From Gnetum montanum (Eukaryota; Streptophyta; Gnetopsida; Gnetales; Gnetaceae), in contig MNCI01004871.1 in NCBI GenBank assembly GCA_015680685.1, forward strand, positions 279,204 through 343,203: DNA of 64,000 nt, read 5' to 3'. Each line of letters opens with the position of its first letter. The first letter of the stretch is position 1. Positions 47,701-59,895 of this stretch are shown piece after piece. Both the position numbers and the translations under genes were made by a program. The notes under the pieces are model-generated. The model saw only the letters and a program-made list of their open reading frames with translations, searched no databases and was not told where the DNA came from.

Positions 47701-49239
47701 GTGGGGGAGATGGCCATCCATGCTAACCATCCATATGGCTCCTTAGTTTTTCTATTTTTTGTTTTTCATGTTTTTGGTTTTACAAGCTATTTATTTTACA
47801 ACTTTTTAATTTTCAAAATTTTTCATATTTTTACATAATTTTTTTATTTTACATCATCATTAGTACATTTAAACTTTTCTAGAGTATTTTACACTTTCTT
47901 ATATATTTTACTTTATTTGTGTGTGATTTTCATTATTTTTGCTAATAAAAGTTCTTTATTGCAACAGGACATAGTGGTGTTATAACTACTACTAATGGTG
48001 GTTTGTGCTTAATGTTTTGTTTGCCAATGTCTAGTTTCTATTTTTAAATTTTTGTACCAATGTCTCAGTCATGGTTTCTTTTTCATGGAATAGGTAGTGA
48101 GTCCACGACATCCACCCATTCACATACTCTATGGTTTTCCTTGTTTTGGAAGTTCAAGGTCCCTTTCATTAAATCAACTTTTAATAAATTTGTGACCTTA
48201 GTAGTTTCAAAGGTTTGCACATAGTGTGACTTCAAGGGGATTCAATACTCTTTGTACTCTTCTACTTACTTGGGTGCCTGAGTATTTTCATGGACTTCTT
48301 ATCGTTCCGTTTCGACCACTACCAAGAAGTCAAATAAAGTCTTTGCATGGTGTTGTTTTCATCCAAAAAGATAAAAAAATAAAGAAAGAAAATTAAAAAT
48401 AATAAAAAAAACATGATGGAAATTCAAATCACATCCCTTAGATAAATAAACAAGCTACAAGAACTAGTTATGGAACTAGAAAGACATGTTACTCATAACT
48501 AAAGATACGCTCTAAATAAAGTCCTCTCTCACTTCCTACTTCTCTTTCTCTCTATTTATGGAATGGTGGTTGTTTTGTGGAAGCCCTCTTGTGTTTTGAA
48601 GAGGTGGATCGGTCTTGGTGTGGTGATGCTAAGTCACAAAAAGAGGTTGATTTTGGTCTAAACTAAGGATGGATCTTCTCAAGTCATTATAAACACAAAT
48701 TCCACAAGGGATCTTTTATGACCTTAGTATGGAATTCCATTCCACCTTCTCCATCATCCATCTATGTTGTCTATAACTCACCTCACTGTTGAAATCCATG
48801 TTCTTGATTTTGTGTCTTGGTCTGCTGTATTTGAATTCTTAGGTAGAATCTTTTGGGTTTTGATCCTTAACTTCCATCAATCATTAGTCACCTATGGGGC
48901 CCATAGACTCCTTAGGTTGAGGTTATGCAAGGGCAAATAAGGCATGTTCCTACTATGGGGAAGACCCACTTGCATATCCCTTGGTCAGGTTCATTAAGCA
49001 CCTTATCCTTAGGCATTATTGCAATCAGAATCTTTCATACATCCATCTTCTACACCAAACCATGTGCTCCTTTACATATTTTGTTTATTAAATACATTCT
49101 CCATCAAATTTTTCAATTTTTGAGCTTTCAAATATCCTCTTCAATGATTTTATCATATTATTGGCTTTTCTAGAATTCCATGGATCCTAAATTCATTGAA
49201 AAATTCCTTATATTTCTCAAGATATTTAAATTTCAAATT
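47701..49239. other. post-integrase spacer of the Athila-like element
   Basis: About 1.5 kb with no protein I recognise. A T-rich tract (about 47745-47970) follows the integrase end. The short frame at 48925-49173 is unassigned. Confidence 0.6.
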
Positions 49240-49344
49240 TTTGCCTACAGGCCCTATATACAAGGCCTTGTTGACGGAGTAGACCCATATACAAGGCCCT
49301 ATATATGAGGCCCCATCTACATAAGGGAAAAATTCTATATATAT
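49240..49344 (+). promoter_or_regulatory. internal U3-like promoter before the accessory ORF
   Basis: This stretch repeats the vocabulary of the element's own LTR U3: TTGACGGAG (49271), AGGCCCTAT, and GAGGCCCCATC (49307), the last also present at about 40699 in the LTR. A TATA-like TATATATAT follows at 49336-49344. It lies within the 3' region, far from either LTR. The function is inferred from the resemblance only. Confidence 0.45.
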
Positions 49345-49490
49345 GTGCAACCCCACTTGGAAATTTTTACATCTTCTCACAAATGCCAAGGGAGTTTTTC
49401 AAATTTTCAGAGCCTAGAACCTTCCAGAGCCCATAACTTACAAACCATTTATCCAAATCACTCTGTTCTTTGACCCTATAGCTATCGGAG

Positions 49491-49781
49491 GTAAGCTCTT
49501 CATTATGGGAACCATAAATGTGCCATTTTTAACTAAAAATGTTTCACAATTTTTCTAACTCCCATAAATGCTTAACTAAAAAATCAACTATTAAACACTA
49601 AATTACAAGACTTAAACCTTTCCAACAAGCTTCAATGACATTTATAATAAATAATTAATAAAATAATCAATCTTCCATGGTCCAACCTTAGCCAAAGTGT
49701 AACAAACTAACAGGAGAAGGCATTTTAAACCTTAAAATTATACATTATATCTACTAATCAATGAATGTGTTATGATCACAG
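49491..49781 (+). other. putative intron just before the accessory ORF
   Basis: A strong donor CGGAG|GTAAGC at 49491 and an acceptor ATCACAG at 49781 frame 291 AT-rich bases. The base after the acceptor begins the ATG of the accessory ORF. Whether the first exon starts at the internal TATA box or comes from the 5' LTR leader cannot be told from sequence. Confidence 0.5.
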
Positions 49782-52620
49782 ATGGCACCAAAAGGAAAGC
49801 ACATGCAAGATGTAGGACCATCTCAACTAAGGGAGAAATGGCCTAGAATAGGAAAGGGCCAAGAATAGCCCTAAGAAGAACCACTTGCAACCCATGCCAT
49901 AGGTCCTCTTAGGAAAGAGGCTAAGGTGAAATCTATTCAACGGATTCTAGAACCAACAGTAGCAACAGAATACTTCCATTAGGATGATGCACTAGCACAA
50001 CCAGAAAATCTCAAGGTGACCTTGACAGAGGCTTACCTGAATTAGATCAAATCAAGGGAGGTCCAAAAATTAGTGCTCAAGGAGTTAAACTTTGGCCCTT
50101 TCCTATAGTAAGCATCAAAAGAAGTGTAGAACTAGCTAAAGGCCTCTCCCATGTGGCCAATCATCACTACCACTAGGGAGTGGTACATGGGAGAGATGTT
50201 TTTATTTTGGAATAATAGAAAACCCAGATCAATGGTAAAAATCAAAGACATCTCATCATGTAGTGGTTAGGGAGTGCAAGCCATTGTTGTAGTGCTTGGG
50301 TTGCTAGAAATGGGAGCAAGTCTTATTGAGATCCCAATCTAGGTAGATCCTAGTATCAAGAAAGAATGGGTGTGACAATGCTATGGCATTGACTGCAAGG
50401 AGTTTGGCATGCTCACATGAGTAAAGAGGATTCATTAAAAGATTGCAGCCTTCCACCTCAATCCCATGGTGAGGCCAAGTAAAATCACCACCTTCTTTAC
50501 CCAAGCATGTGCCACTCTAAGTAGGAGATTCCCTGTCAAACTGCCATAGCTAATCTATCTAGACATGGAGAAGAAATTTAAAGAAAATGAACATGGAAGG
50601 AAGGCACTTGCCTTCCCATGCCTCCTCAGGAAACTTTGTCAAATGGGAGGAATAGTCTATTACACTAATCATACTGTTAGGACTATTGTGGCCACCAACT
50701 AGGTAGAAATGATAAAAGATAAGATGCCTGCAATCACTATTCAAGAAGAAAGGCAATAACCACCACCTCCACCTACCACTCAACCAACTATTCTAGACTT
50801 CGCTACAACCACCTAATGGTTGTGCGAATACCAAGAATGGCTCTTGAGTGAATAAGAGTAACAAATAGGTATGAGTGGTGGGGACCCATCCATGTATAGA
50901 TCAACAATGAGTTACCTTAATGAGGTGGCCCAAATAATCAGCTTGATGGGTGAGGTGGATCCATTTTCTTAGCTAAAATAATGCAACAACCTACAAGATC
51001 AAATTTAAGCACTAAAGAGATCATAGTATCTCTCATAGAGAAATAGTCACTCCTAGAAATCTCTGGGAATGCTACGACCTTCTTGATGTGCTTAGAGGAG
51101 GATGAGAGGGCAACTACATTAATGATGTAGCACCAGGGTAGGAGACAACAGCAGAGGTGTTTGTTGATTGTATTGCCAAAATGCTCAACACACCTACGAC
51201 ATGTGCACCAGACATCACTACACTCAAGGATGTGCAAATGTTCATAGTAATCACAAGCAACAAAATAAATGTAGCACAACATGAAGAACTATTGGACTAA
51301 CTAGTGGAAACTAGGGCACTGCTTCCAAATGTCTTTGACCTTCTGAACAATATCACTATAACCTAGTCAGAGCTGATTAAGACAAGGGGCAAGAACATCA
51401 TCTTAGAGGGGCAACTCGAAATAGCCAAAGAGCTAAATGAATGCATGGATACTAAAGTTGCCAAATTAAGAGCCTAGATTGCTAACCCTGCATTTCTCAA
51501 CTTGGCATTAATAGGAGATGAAGCTATGGAATAGCTTCACACCAAACTCAAAGGGGTTGAGGATGCAATGGAGATGATGGTATTCTATTGATCCTTGGTA
51601 GACGCCACTTAGCACAAGATTCAGAAGGCCTTAGATTAGACCTACCAAGAGAATGTATAGTTGACTGTAGAAAACCATCGCCTATAGAATGTTGATGAGC
51701 ACAAGCAATAATTAATTGATTTCATCCATTAACAGTAGAAGAAAATGGCCAAAGTAGACATAAAATTAAGAAGATTGGTAGTAAAAAATAGAAATCTCTT
51801 CATGGAGGAGGTCTATGCCCTTTGCCAAAAAACTATGATCAAGGTAGCCACCTAGAAATCAAAGGCTTTTAAATTTGAGAGAGTTAAGGACTGTTACAGA
51901 GAATAGGTTAGTCTACAAAAGGAAGTGATGAAAAACACATCCAATTGATGAAGGCAAAAGTAAATGAAACCCTCTAACAACTCCAACAAGGAAAAGAATT
52001 ATGGCAACCCATCATTGATGGGATAGATGCCTATAATAAAGCAGAAATCTACATGAAGGAGTTGCAAATTAAGGAGATGATGGAGTACATAGAGCTTGCT
52101 AATCTCCGTTATGAAAATTTAGTCATGTTGACTACTGGATGGTCATGGTCAGAATTAGAAAAGCAAGTGGCCAGCTTATACTTGCTATATAAGGCCAAGT
52201 TCAAGCATCACAAAGATACCAAGCAAAAGTTTACAGTGGTAAACGCTAAACTCGATGTTCTCAAGGCACGATTCACTGATCAATGATCAACTACCAAGAG
52301 CCTAGCCAAGAGAATGAATAACCACTAGAAGCTATAGAATGCAGTTAAGGCATTCGATATGAAATGTAAATAGTTCGCTATCTAGTTTTTCAATGTAAAG
52401 GAAATGTTCCTAGTAATGCCTTGTTCATGGGATGTTCCCATTCTAGCCCACATTGGTGATGCTGTGTGGAATGTGAATGATCCCCAAAGTAAGGAGGAAA
52501 AGATGAAAGCATTGCTAGATGCCTTTCACCTTCCACTAAAGGTTGTAGCTATAGTAGGATAGCCACAGTTGCCTTAGCTACTGCATGTGCCTAAAGCCAG
52601 TGAAGGTCCTTTAAAACCTT
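49782..52620 (+). pseudogene. 3' accessory ORF of the Athila-like element
   Basis: The start MAPKGKHMQDVGPSQLREKW lies directly after a splice acceptor. Readable segments: PMWPIITTTREWYMGEMFLFW and KIKDISS (about 50140-50260), VGDNSxRG-like and AEVFVDCIAKMLNTPTTCAP (about 51145-51210), VFDLLNNITIT (about 51330), then long Gln/Lys/Glu-rich helical sequence with coiled-coil character (about 51380-52290), including LEKQVASLYLLYKAKFKHH (52155-52215) and a QKFTVVNAKLDVLKARF repeat-like run. It occupies the place of the env-like ORF of Athila elements, but I see no signal peptide or membrane anchor. A homologue lies at 61000-64000 minus. The function is unknown. Stops are frequent. Confidence 0.75.
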
Positions 52621-52876
52621 AAGAGCCACCACTACCTAGGACTATCTAATCTTCTACACCACCTTCATGCCATTAGAGAAAGTGTTGTCCAGTTTTTGTG
52701 TAGTCATGTCATGGTGTTCAATTTTGTGTCATGAACACCACAATTTTTGTAATGTGTTGATCTATACACTCGAGCACTTAGTTATGTCAAGTTGATTTGT
52801 TTTGTTAAGAGTTAGTCAATAATTCCATACCTTCCCAATTTTGTAAGGGAACTTGAGGATGATTTTTCATTCAGTC

Positions 52877-52885
52877 ATGGGGGTA
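52877..52885 (+). other. polypurine tract of the Athila-like element
   Basis: ATGGGGGTA sits directly before the TGATGAG start of the right LTR. Confidence 0.8.
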
Positions 52886-53828
52886 TGATGAGCATCAAAG
52901 TGTTATATCAATGATCCCTCATTGACGTAGCCTCACTGATGGACCCCCATCAACGAGGCCCCATTTACATGGTTTTGTCCCCTTGACGAGGCCACATCGA
53001 TGTAGCATTTGCTACATCTACGGGGCCCTGTCGACGCAACCCTAGAGTAAAAAGTATAAATACGAGCTCCCAGCCATGTTTATGGGCATTCAAGTTATAG
53101 TAGTAGCTAAACTCTTGCATTTTTTACATTTGAAAGATAGAATATTTTCCCGAGTACCTACCATAAGAGTCATTAAGTATACAAATCTTTATTTAAGCAT
53201 TGTTGTACCTAAGCATGACAGTGGGTGTGGCAATAAATATGAGCTTCTTAGTAAATATTGTAGCATTTTGGATAGTTTAAATGTTTCATTCATGCATTTA
53301 ATGTTTTCAACTATTTATCTTAAATTTTCTAATAATTAAGCTAATTAAGTAATTAAGTGAGATAAGATAAGTAGTAATTAAGTAAACACATAAGTATGAC
53401 CACTTTGAGCATGCATATGACATTTGGTAATCCCAACAATGCTTAATGCTTGGTAACCTAGCAACGTTATGCATGTTCATGCTATGTACAGCAAGTGGGA
53501 CCAAATACTTATGTTAGAACTAGTTGAACAGTAGTTAGCCCATTAGATTAAAATAGGTATTAAATTACTTTATTCTCTATCTTGCCTCTTTCAAGCATTA
53601 AACCATAAAATATAAAATGAAAAAAATCATATGCCTCAATTACATTTAAACTATACCATTGAGCTTCACAAGTATAGTTGGGAAGACAAAAAATGTCCTT
53701 AACATCTAGTTTACTTCCTAGAGAACTAGTGCACCAAAAACTATAGAGTCCATGAAATTCGACTAGATCATACATGAACACTTTGTGATTTGTATGGTTG
53801 GGTGTAGGGGGTACGTCGCTGCTCATCA
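52886..53828 (+). repeat. 3' LTR of the Athila-like element
   Basis: TGATGAGCAT to GCTCATCA, 943 bases, collinear with 40591-41510: TGACG-rich U3, TATAAATA at 53055-53062, GTTTATGGGCATTCAAGT, and TAAAATAGGTATTAAATTAC near the middle. The open frame at 53076-53339 corresponds to 40831-41019 in the left copy and is LTR sequence, not a gene. Confidence 0.95.
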
Positions 53829-55050
53829 AATTCTCAAGAGTTATAGGAGGTTTAAGTGATGATGGTAAAACTTTCTTAGGTAATTCTTTCAACTTATTCT
53901 TTGCTTCATCATAAGCTATTAAAATTGATAATGAATATACAATGTTTACAAGTGGTAGCTCACAACCTTTCTTAGAAGTAGATACTAATAGTTTCTTGTA
54001 AGGAGGTATGAAATCATCATTCATCATATGTTCTTATAAATGTTTCACTATGGCATTCAATTTCTTTCTTTCTTCACAAAAGATCTCTAACAAGTTATTT
54101 TTCTATTTACTAAGATCCTTCATTTGGTTATACATCAAGTCAAGCTCTTCTTGGAGTTTGAAGGACTTATTCTACATTTTTAATTTATCTCCCTCAAACT
54201 CCATAGTTCTCATCATCATTTCCTTTAATGTACTTGCAAGCTTCATCTCTGTACTAAGACTCATGGTGCTCCTTGTCTACTTTAGCGTTGCTAAATCTTT
54301 CGATTACTTCTTGACAAACTTTAGCACATCTTCTACCTTCCCTTTATGCTTAGAAAAGGCACTAACATACTTCTCTTTTTTCTAGTAGGTAGCTATCAAA
54401 TATTTATTTAGTGCCTTATTATATCAAATACTCTAACAACTAATGTCTAGGAAAAACAAACTTCTTTAGAGTAAAATTTATTTTCATCGTTTAAAAATAG
54501 AACTACAAGAAACTCTTTTGTATCATAGAAAACCTCTAGATCTTTCATACTTAGAAGATGAACAAAGTTATTATGGTGGGTTCTTACAAACATTTTGACC
54601 ACCATGACATCCTTCAACACCATGAACTCTATAAACAATGTAAAACCTGACCTCTCTAATTTAGCATTATGGTCAGATTTTACCAAATTGGTGGTCAAAG
54701 TCAAATCATAGCAATGGTATTATACATTGACCATGGAAGACAAATATCTAACATATTCCTCTTTCGATAGGAGTAAATCAAAACCCCATGAATTGTTGGC
54801 ACTGGCTTGCTAGTGAGTGGCCATTACTAAATGAAGCTTGATCTTTTCCTTATTGTATTTTGATGCTAAACTAGAATCTTCGTAGTGGGGGTTCCCACCA
54901 CAAACTTTTGATTATGGTGCTAATAGTGGTGGCAATGTTTTTATCTGGGTATGTTCAAAGGAAGTTAGAAAAGGAGGTGTAATAGTATGCTTCCTTTTGG
55001 ATGATCCCTGTGTCTATCTACACCCTCTACCATTGCTAGCCATTATGTCA
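53829..55050 (-). pseudogene. gag-position ORF of an unclassified minus-strand retroelement
   Basis: The minus-strand start MASNGRGC lies at about 55043, some 480 bases after a primer site. Open segments: 54704-54447 (KLERSGFTLFIEFMVLKD, VRTHHNNFVHLLS) and 54027-53829 (FIPPYKKLLVST). Between them, 54400-54030 is Lys/Glu/Met-rich with coiled-coil character. I do not recognise the domain; its position after the primer site suggests gag. It stops where the Athila-like LTR begins at 53828, so that element probably inserted into it. Confidence 0.5.
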
Positions 55051-55520
55051 AAAATTTGTATGATAACCTACATGTAACTAGGGTTTTCAAGAAATCAAGT
55101 TACACGAAAAAACCAATGTATGTGCAATTAATAATAAAGTTAATTTGTACATTGTGCATCCTTTTTAAATTATTCTATGATGATTTGAAACAATAAATTT
55201 TAAGAATTTAAGAAATTGAAATTTTTTAAAACAACAACATATGCATGCAATAATTCAAATAAAAACTATGAATTTGAGATATTGAATGGTTATTTGTAAC
55301 TTATAGGTTCCTAAGAAAATGTGAGAGTAATGAAGTAATTGTAAATTAACTTAACACAATCTTTATTTGCTAAAAAAAAAGCTTTATAGTTTTTTCATAT
55401 TATTGAAATGTAAAAATAAAATTTATACAATTTGTTTTTATACTTGCCTTAGCATTAAATGCATCTAACTACTAAATCATTACAAATTTTCCACAATGTT
55501 GGTAAATTTAGTCATCAAAA

Positions 55521-55536
55521 CCTTGCTCTGATATCA
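55521..55536 (-). other. primer-binding site (initiator Met tRNA type), minus strand
   Basis: The minus strand reads TGATATCAGAGCAAGG, one change from TGGTATCAGAGCAAGG, after an LTR end of TTAACA. Confidence 0.75.
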
Positions 55537-56000
55537 TGTTAAGCTTTTGTATTGCTTAAATATTCAAGTCCAAGACAATTAAAAATAATTTGATGAATCT
55601 AAAAAGTAAAAAATACATTAAAATTTTAATACACCATGAATGTTGAATGTTGCAATAGCCATGGTTTTTAACTATTTGAGTTATAGTTGAACAATTAAAT
55701 GTATAAACAAAGATGGATATCATTATACAATGTTCCTTTATTTTCATTATATTGTAAAAATATTAGAATCAAACTAGAATCAACACATATATAAGTTAGA
55801 AGGAATCATCATGTTAATAGATCAAATAAACATAACAAGTGGTTAAAATTAATTAAGAAGCATAAATAATAAAATTACTTATAACAAGCTTTAACTAACA
55901 AGTAGTATAATGCACCAACACTGTGGTAGTGTTGTAAACCATGATGGTGTATACAAATATTCATAGTGTTATGTAATATAGACTTGATTTAACATGGTAA
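55537..56000 (-). repeat. 5' LTR (partial) of the minus-strand element
   Basis: It follows the primer site on the expected side. The outer edge is taken at the start of the copia RNase H tail and is uncertain. No gene is seen. Confidence 0.4.
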
Positions 56001-56049
56001 GCTTGACAGAATACATCAAATCTCTAAAAATGAAAACCTTAACTTTTAT

Positions 56050-56370
56050 GTCAACTACTAAAGCTAAGTATGTTACAGCTAAGAATTAACATGCTCAACT
56101 AATATGGATGGCTTAAATGCTTAAAGACTATTATTAAGAGTAATGTATAGTTATAATGTTTTGTGATAATATAAGTGTAATTAATATTGGTAAAAATCTA
56201 GTGTAATACTCTAGAAGAAAGTACATAGAGATAAGACATCACTTTATACATGAGTATGTATAATGGGGAAATATCAAAATTAAATACATCAAGTTAGAGA
56301 ACCAATTGGTAGATATAGTGACCAATCCCCTTTGATTTAGTAGATTTGAAAAGATCAAATAAGGATTTTG
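56050..56370 (+). pseudogene. Ty1/copia RNase H C-terminus, decayed
   Basis: It reads AEYVTA-like sequence at about 56060, then HAQLIWMA, MFCDNISVINIGKNLV, YSRRKYIEIRHHFIHEYV and a final QLVDIVTNPL-like block. This is the standard end of copia pol (CDNxSAIxIxKNPVxHxRxKHIxIRxHFIRD). It has stops at CAG and TGG codons. It is on the same strand as the copia remnant at 36286-39930, which lacks this part, so both may belong to one element split by later insertions. Confidence 0.9.
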
Positions 56371-56603
56371 GGTTGGACCTTATTCCAACAAAAATATATG
56401 TGGCAATCCTTAACTCTTCTAGGGATGTATCATTGAGAGTTGAATGGAAATGCAGTAGATTATGTTTATTTTTATAATGTTCTAATATTTAGATAAAATA
56501 TAAGTACTACTTATCCATTATTAATAATGTTTTTTTATTTCCATTACACCTTTGACTAGGCTAGGCTACTCCTTTATTTGTTAGTTTTTATATGTCAAAA
56601 CCT

Positions 56604-56620
56604 AAAGAGGGGGAGGGAGG
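56604..56620 (+). other. polypurine tract after the copia RNase H
   Basis: AAAGAGGGGGAGGGAGG lies 235 bases after the pol end, the usual copia position. The 3' LTR should start near 56621, but no clear match to the sequence before 36215 was found. Confidence 0.65.
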
Positions 56621-58689
56621 TATCATCCTCTTGGCTAGGGATCATCCTACCTGTACTATGGAAATGCATAGTGGAGGCATCCTATCCAAATGGGTGACTG
56701 ATAAGGGTCCTATCGATCATGACCAATAGGATTATATCATACAAAATGCAATGCAATCTAGTCATAAGCTTTGAAGACAATCTTGAGTAGATTGCCAAGA
56801 ATATTCATGTATATCATTATGTTCAATATGTATAGTAGATATTATATGTATAATACAATGAAAACTTGTGATGTCACAATGGTATATAGAGAGAATAGTT
56901 ATAATTTTATATTTTATCATTTTTTGAATATTATGGATTTTAGAATAAAATAATAATAAATGCACTAACATTGCAATTTCCTATGGGATAGGTGCAACAC
57001 TACACATGAAAAGCAATAAATGGTTCTTAGTCACAAACTCAACAATCCAACACCATGTTGTATAATTATGACCTCCTTGAATAAGGGTGAATTTTTACAA
57101 CTCGATAAAATGAAAATTAAATGAATATTTTTAGTATTTTAACATTTAAGACATCAATAGTACAATAAAGAAAAACTATGAGCTTTATTCACCACACAAA
57201 CACTAGACTCTGCATTGACCATATGGTTCCATGCTACATAAGCAAGGCATCGCTTTAATAGAGTTTATCCACACTTGTAAAAGTGACGACTCAAAATACA
57301 CATACAAGACAAGAAGAAAATGTTCTTACCCAAGGAAGGAAGAGCTCTTCACAAAAACTAGATGACAAAATATTAAGAAAATATAAAAGTTACTAAAAGA
57401 TATGTGTGAGAGTTTGTCCTAGATATTTATAGTTTTCATGAGATGATGACAAAGGTTCACTAGTGCCTAGGCATTAATGGAGGTAAGTCAATAGAACGTA
57501 GGCCAACATGAGTTACAACACAAGTGAAGTGGCCAAACCAAACCTTGCAAGGGGATGCGTTAACATGCTTACACTAATGCAAGGTATTCAACACATCCCC
57601 TCAAACTACACCTCATTGCCAATTCCAAATAAAAGTCAAAACACTAGAAAACATGTCTATAGTATTCTAGGATTCCTAAACAAAGCTAAAAACATCCTAA
57701 GGAATCTAAAACATGTAAAAAATGGAAGTATGACATAGGGACAAGGATGCAATAAATCTCAACTGCACATACTAGAACTATAAACACAAGACATGTGAAA
57801 TTCTTCCCAATTTCAAGGCTTATAATAAACTTACAAAATACTACCAGATGACTCATGAGTGACTATTTTTGATAGTTAGAGAGGGTACCTCCCACTTAGG
57901 GATTAACCCCAAAATGGATAAGGATGAAGCATAAAAAAAGGACCAAGTCCTAATCCTACTTTCAAAATTCTTTTTTCTCTTTCCCTTCCACTCAATAACA
58001 TTGTCATCAAGCTTCAAAACCACTATTATTACTCTCTACCAAGCTTAAGATCCCTCAATCTCTAATTTTTTCTCCAAGGATTATAATTCTATGATGCTTG
58101 GAAATAAGCTTAAATTCAAAAGAGGTTTATCCATTAGAAGCAGTAGCTTAAGAACACAAAAACACCCTAATATTCAAAAGGAAGCATCAAAGAAGTAAAT
58201 AAAAGAAAGATGGACAATTCATGAGCATAAATCCTATGTATTTGAACAGTGTGTGCTCTCAATTCATCATCATCATTATCACCCTAGCCTTAACCCCACA
58301 AAATGGGGTTATCTAGATGAGTTCCTTTTCACCAATTACCATTATGAAGAACTAGATCTTTGCTTATTTGTAACTTGTGCAAATCATCTTTGGTTTTGTG
58401 ACTACTGCACATCGCATCTAGGAAATGTCCTAGCATTTCCAAAAGCTAAAAGAAGAAACACATCCATGACATTTGGCATGGTTTTATAACCATCTACCAA
58501 CATAATGCTAATCCTCCTTTTGTATCTAGGCTTGGGACTAGCATTAGTGGAGCTATGTGTGCTCTCAAATCAAAGTCAATTTCATTATTCTTGGTGACTA
58601 TTTGGAAATATTTGAATGAAATAGGCTATTATGCCATAAGGGTTTTTCATACTCTATACTTGTAAAGTGATTTTATTTCAATTGAAACA
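56621..58689. other. unassigned; probably LTR and old repeat remnants
   Basis: The left part may be the 3' LTR of the copia remnant. Frames at 57508-57738 and 58253-58489 resemble no family I know. No RNA gene was recognised. Confidence 0.4.
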
Positions 58690-59640
58690 TTGAAATTCCC
58701 AGTCCAACTAGTTTTATCACAAAAATTTTGAGACTAAAGATTGTTTTTTATTCAAGTCTCATTTCTCAAATTATTAGCATTCTAAATTTTGGTAAATTAG
58801 CCTTTATCAAATTAGTAAATTAATTGGAAGGGTATTTAAGCTAAGATTGCTAAGGTCATTTATTGTAAAGGCTATAAATGGGATTCTTACAAGTGAAAAT
58901 TCATTACTCTATGTTCTCATCTAAGGCTTATTAACAAAATCCTTAGCATCAAGTTACTTCCTGAAATGAAACATTATAATGAAGTTTATGCATTGTTGAC
59001 CCATGTGTTGTATTTCTTAGTAACTAAAAAGAGATTGAATGTCTTAGATCTTATTATCAAGTGGATTATCTAACATGTTAAAGAACAAAATACCAAGTAT
59101 CTTTCATTTGTTATTTTAATTTCAAAAATTATTGCAAAAAATGTGCAAATTGAGAATGATGAGGAGGTAGTAAAACCTCCAACTCATATTAACTATACCA
59201 CTATGAAGAGGATGAAATTAATTGATGTAGCATTCAAATGTGTTTTAGATGAGGAGGATGCTACTAAATCCTCCAAGTTCACAAAGAGATCAAACAATTT
59301 TTTCTCCAAGATGGTCTAAAATATGAATTTCATCAAAAAGTTAGTTGTACATCAACATAAAGACATATAACAATTAAAAAGAGCCACAAGGAACAAAGAT
59401 ATTATTGAGTGTAAAACATTAGTTGATTATGATGAACTATTAGATATTGTGTATGAAGTTTTAGATGATGAAGCCATTATTATATTAGAAGGTATAATTA
59501 TTGATAGTGATGACAATGAACAAACTCAATTCTATGTGAATGAAGAAGAGTCAAATGAAGAGAAAGATGAAGAGTAGTAGTATGATAGTGAGGATGATGA
59601 TGATGAAGATTACTAGGTTGGATCCCAATTTGAAAATCTT
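58690..59640 (+). pseudogene. accessory-type ORF remnant of a Tat/Athila element
   Basis: Readable order: EVYALLTHVLYFLVTKKRLN then VLDLIIKWI (about 58979-59065), TKYLSFVILISKIIAKNVQI (about 59092-59151), ENDEEVVKPPTHINYTTMKR (about 59152-59211), and a long acidic tail (EEESNEEKDEE, DSEDDDDEDY, about 59540-59613). A helical block with (V/L)IIKWI and an LxxKIIxxNxV block followed by an acidic tail is what I recall of the putative plant transposon protein domain found in Tat/Athila accessory ORFs. It has few stops. No LTR of the same element was identified nearby; its relation to the accessory ORF at 49782 is unproven. Confidence 0.55.
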
Positions 59641-59895
59641 TAATCTTTTATATTCCATAGTCTTACTTTACCCATCGTTCCCATAGCACCATTTATGTTT
59701 TTTTTTTTTTTTTGGTATTTGATGTTATGTAGAACTTTTGTTATGATTTAGCTTTTATATTTTTATTAGATATTTTCATTATTTAATGGACATTACTTAG
59801 CCTTACTTTATTTCTTATGCAAGTTTAATTTTTGGTGTTTGGATTATAGTTTCTGTTTTATATCCTATACCATTTTTATTCTTACAAATCATTAT
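59641..59895. other. no recognised feature; T-rich tract
   Basis: It includes a run of 17 T near 59699. It ends at the LTR of the right-edge element; the adjoining pentamer ATTAT (59891-59895) would be that element's target duplication, not testable within the window. Confidence 0.5.

Larger units (their letters stand above)
40591..53828 (+). mobile_element. complete but dead Athila-like Ty3/gypsy element, 13.2 kb
   Basis: The element has two LTRs (920 and 943 bases) with TGATGAG starts and CATCA ends, an Asp-tRNA-type primer site, gag, protease region, RT with an FMDDF box, RNase H, integrase, then a long 3' region with an accessory ORF and a polypurine tract. FMDDFS, the TGGCxCCxTTGCC primer and a large ORF after pol are Athila hallmarks. 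The flanking pentamers are GATTT (left) and AATTC (right), which differ by two transitions; this may be a decayed target duplication. In one 145-base stretch the LTRs differ at about one position in eight, which points to an old insertion. The length is near the upper end for Athila elements. Confidence 0.93.

Noticed and set aside
49782-52620. Retroviral-type envelope gene
   Set aside because: The position fits, but no signal peptide, cleavage site or membrane anchor is visible; the protein looks helical and soluble.
53076-53339. Possible small gene of 87 codons
   Set aside because: It is LTR sequence; the same frame recurs in the left LTR at 40831-41019.
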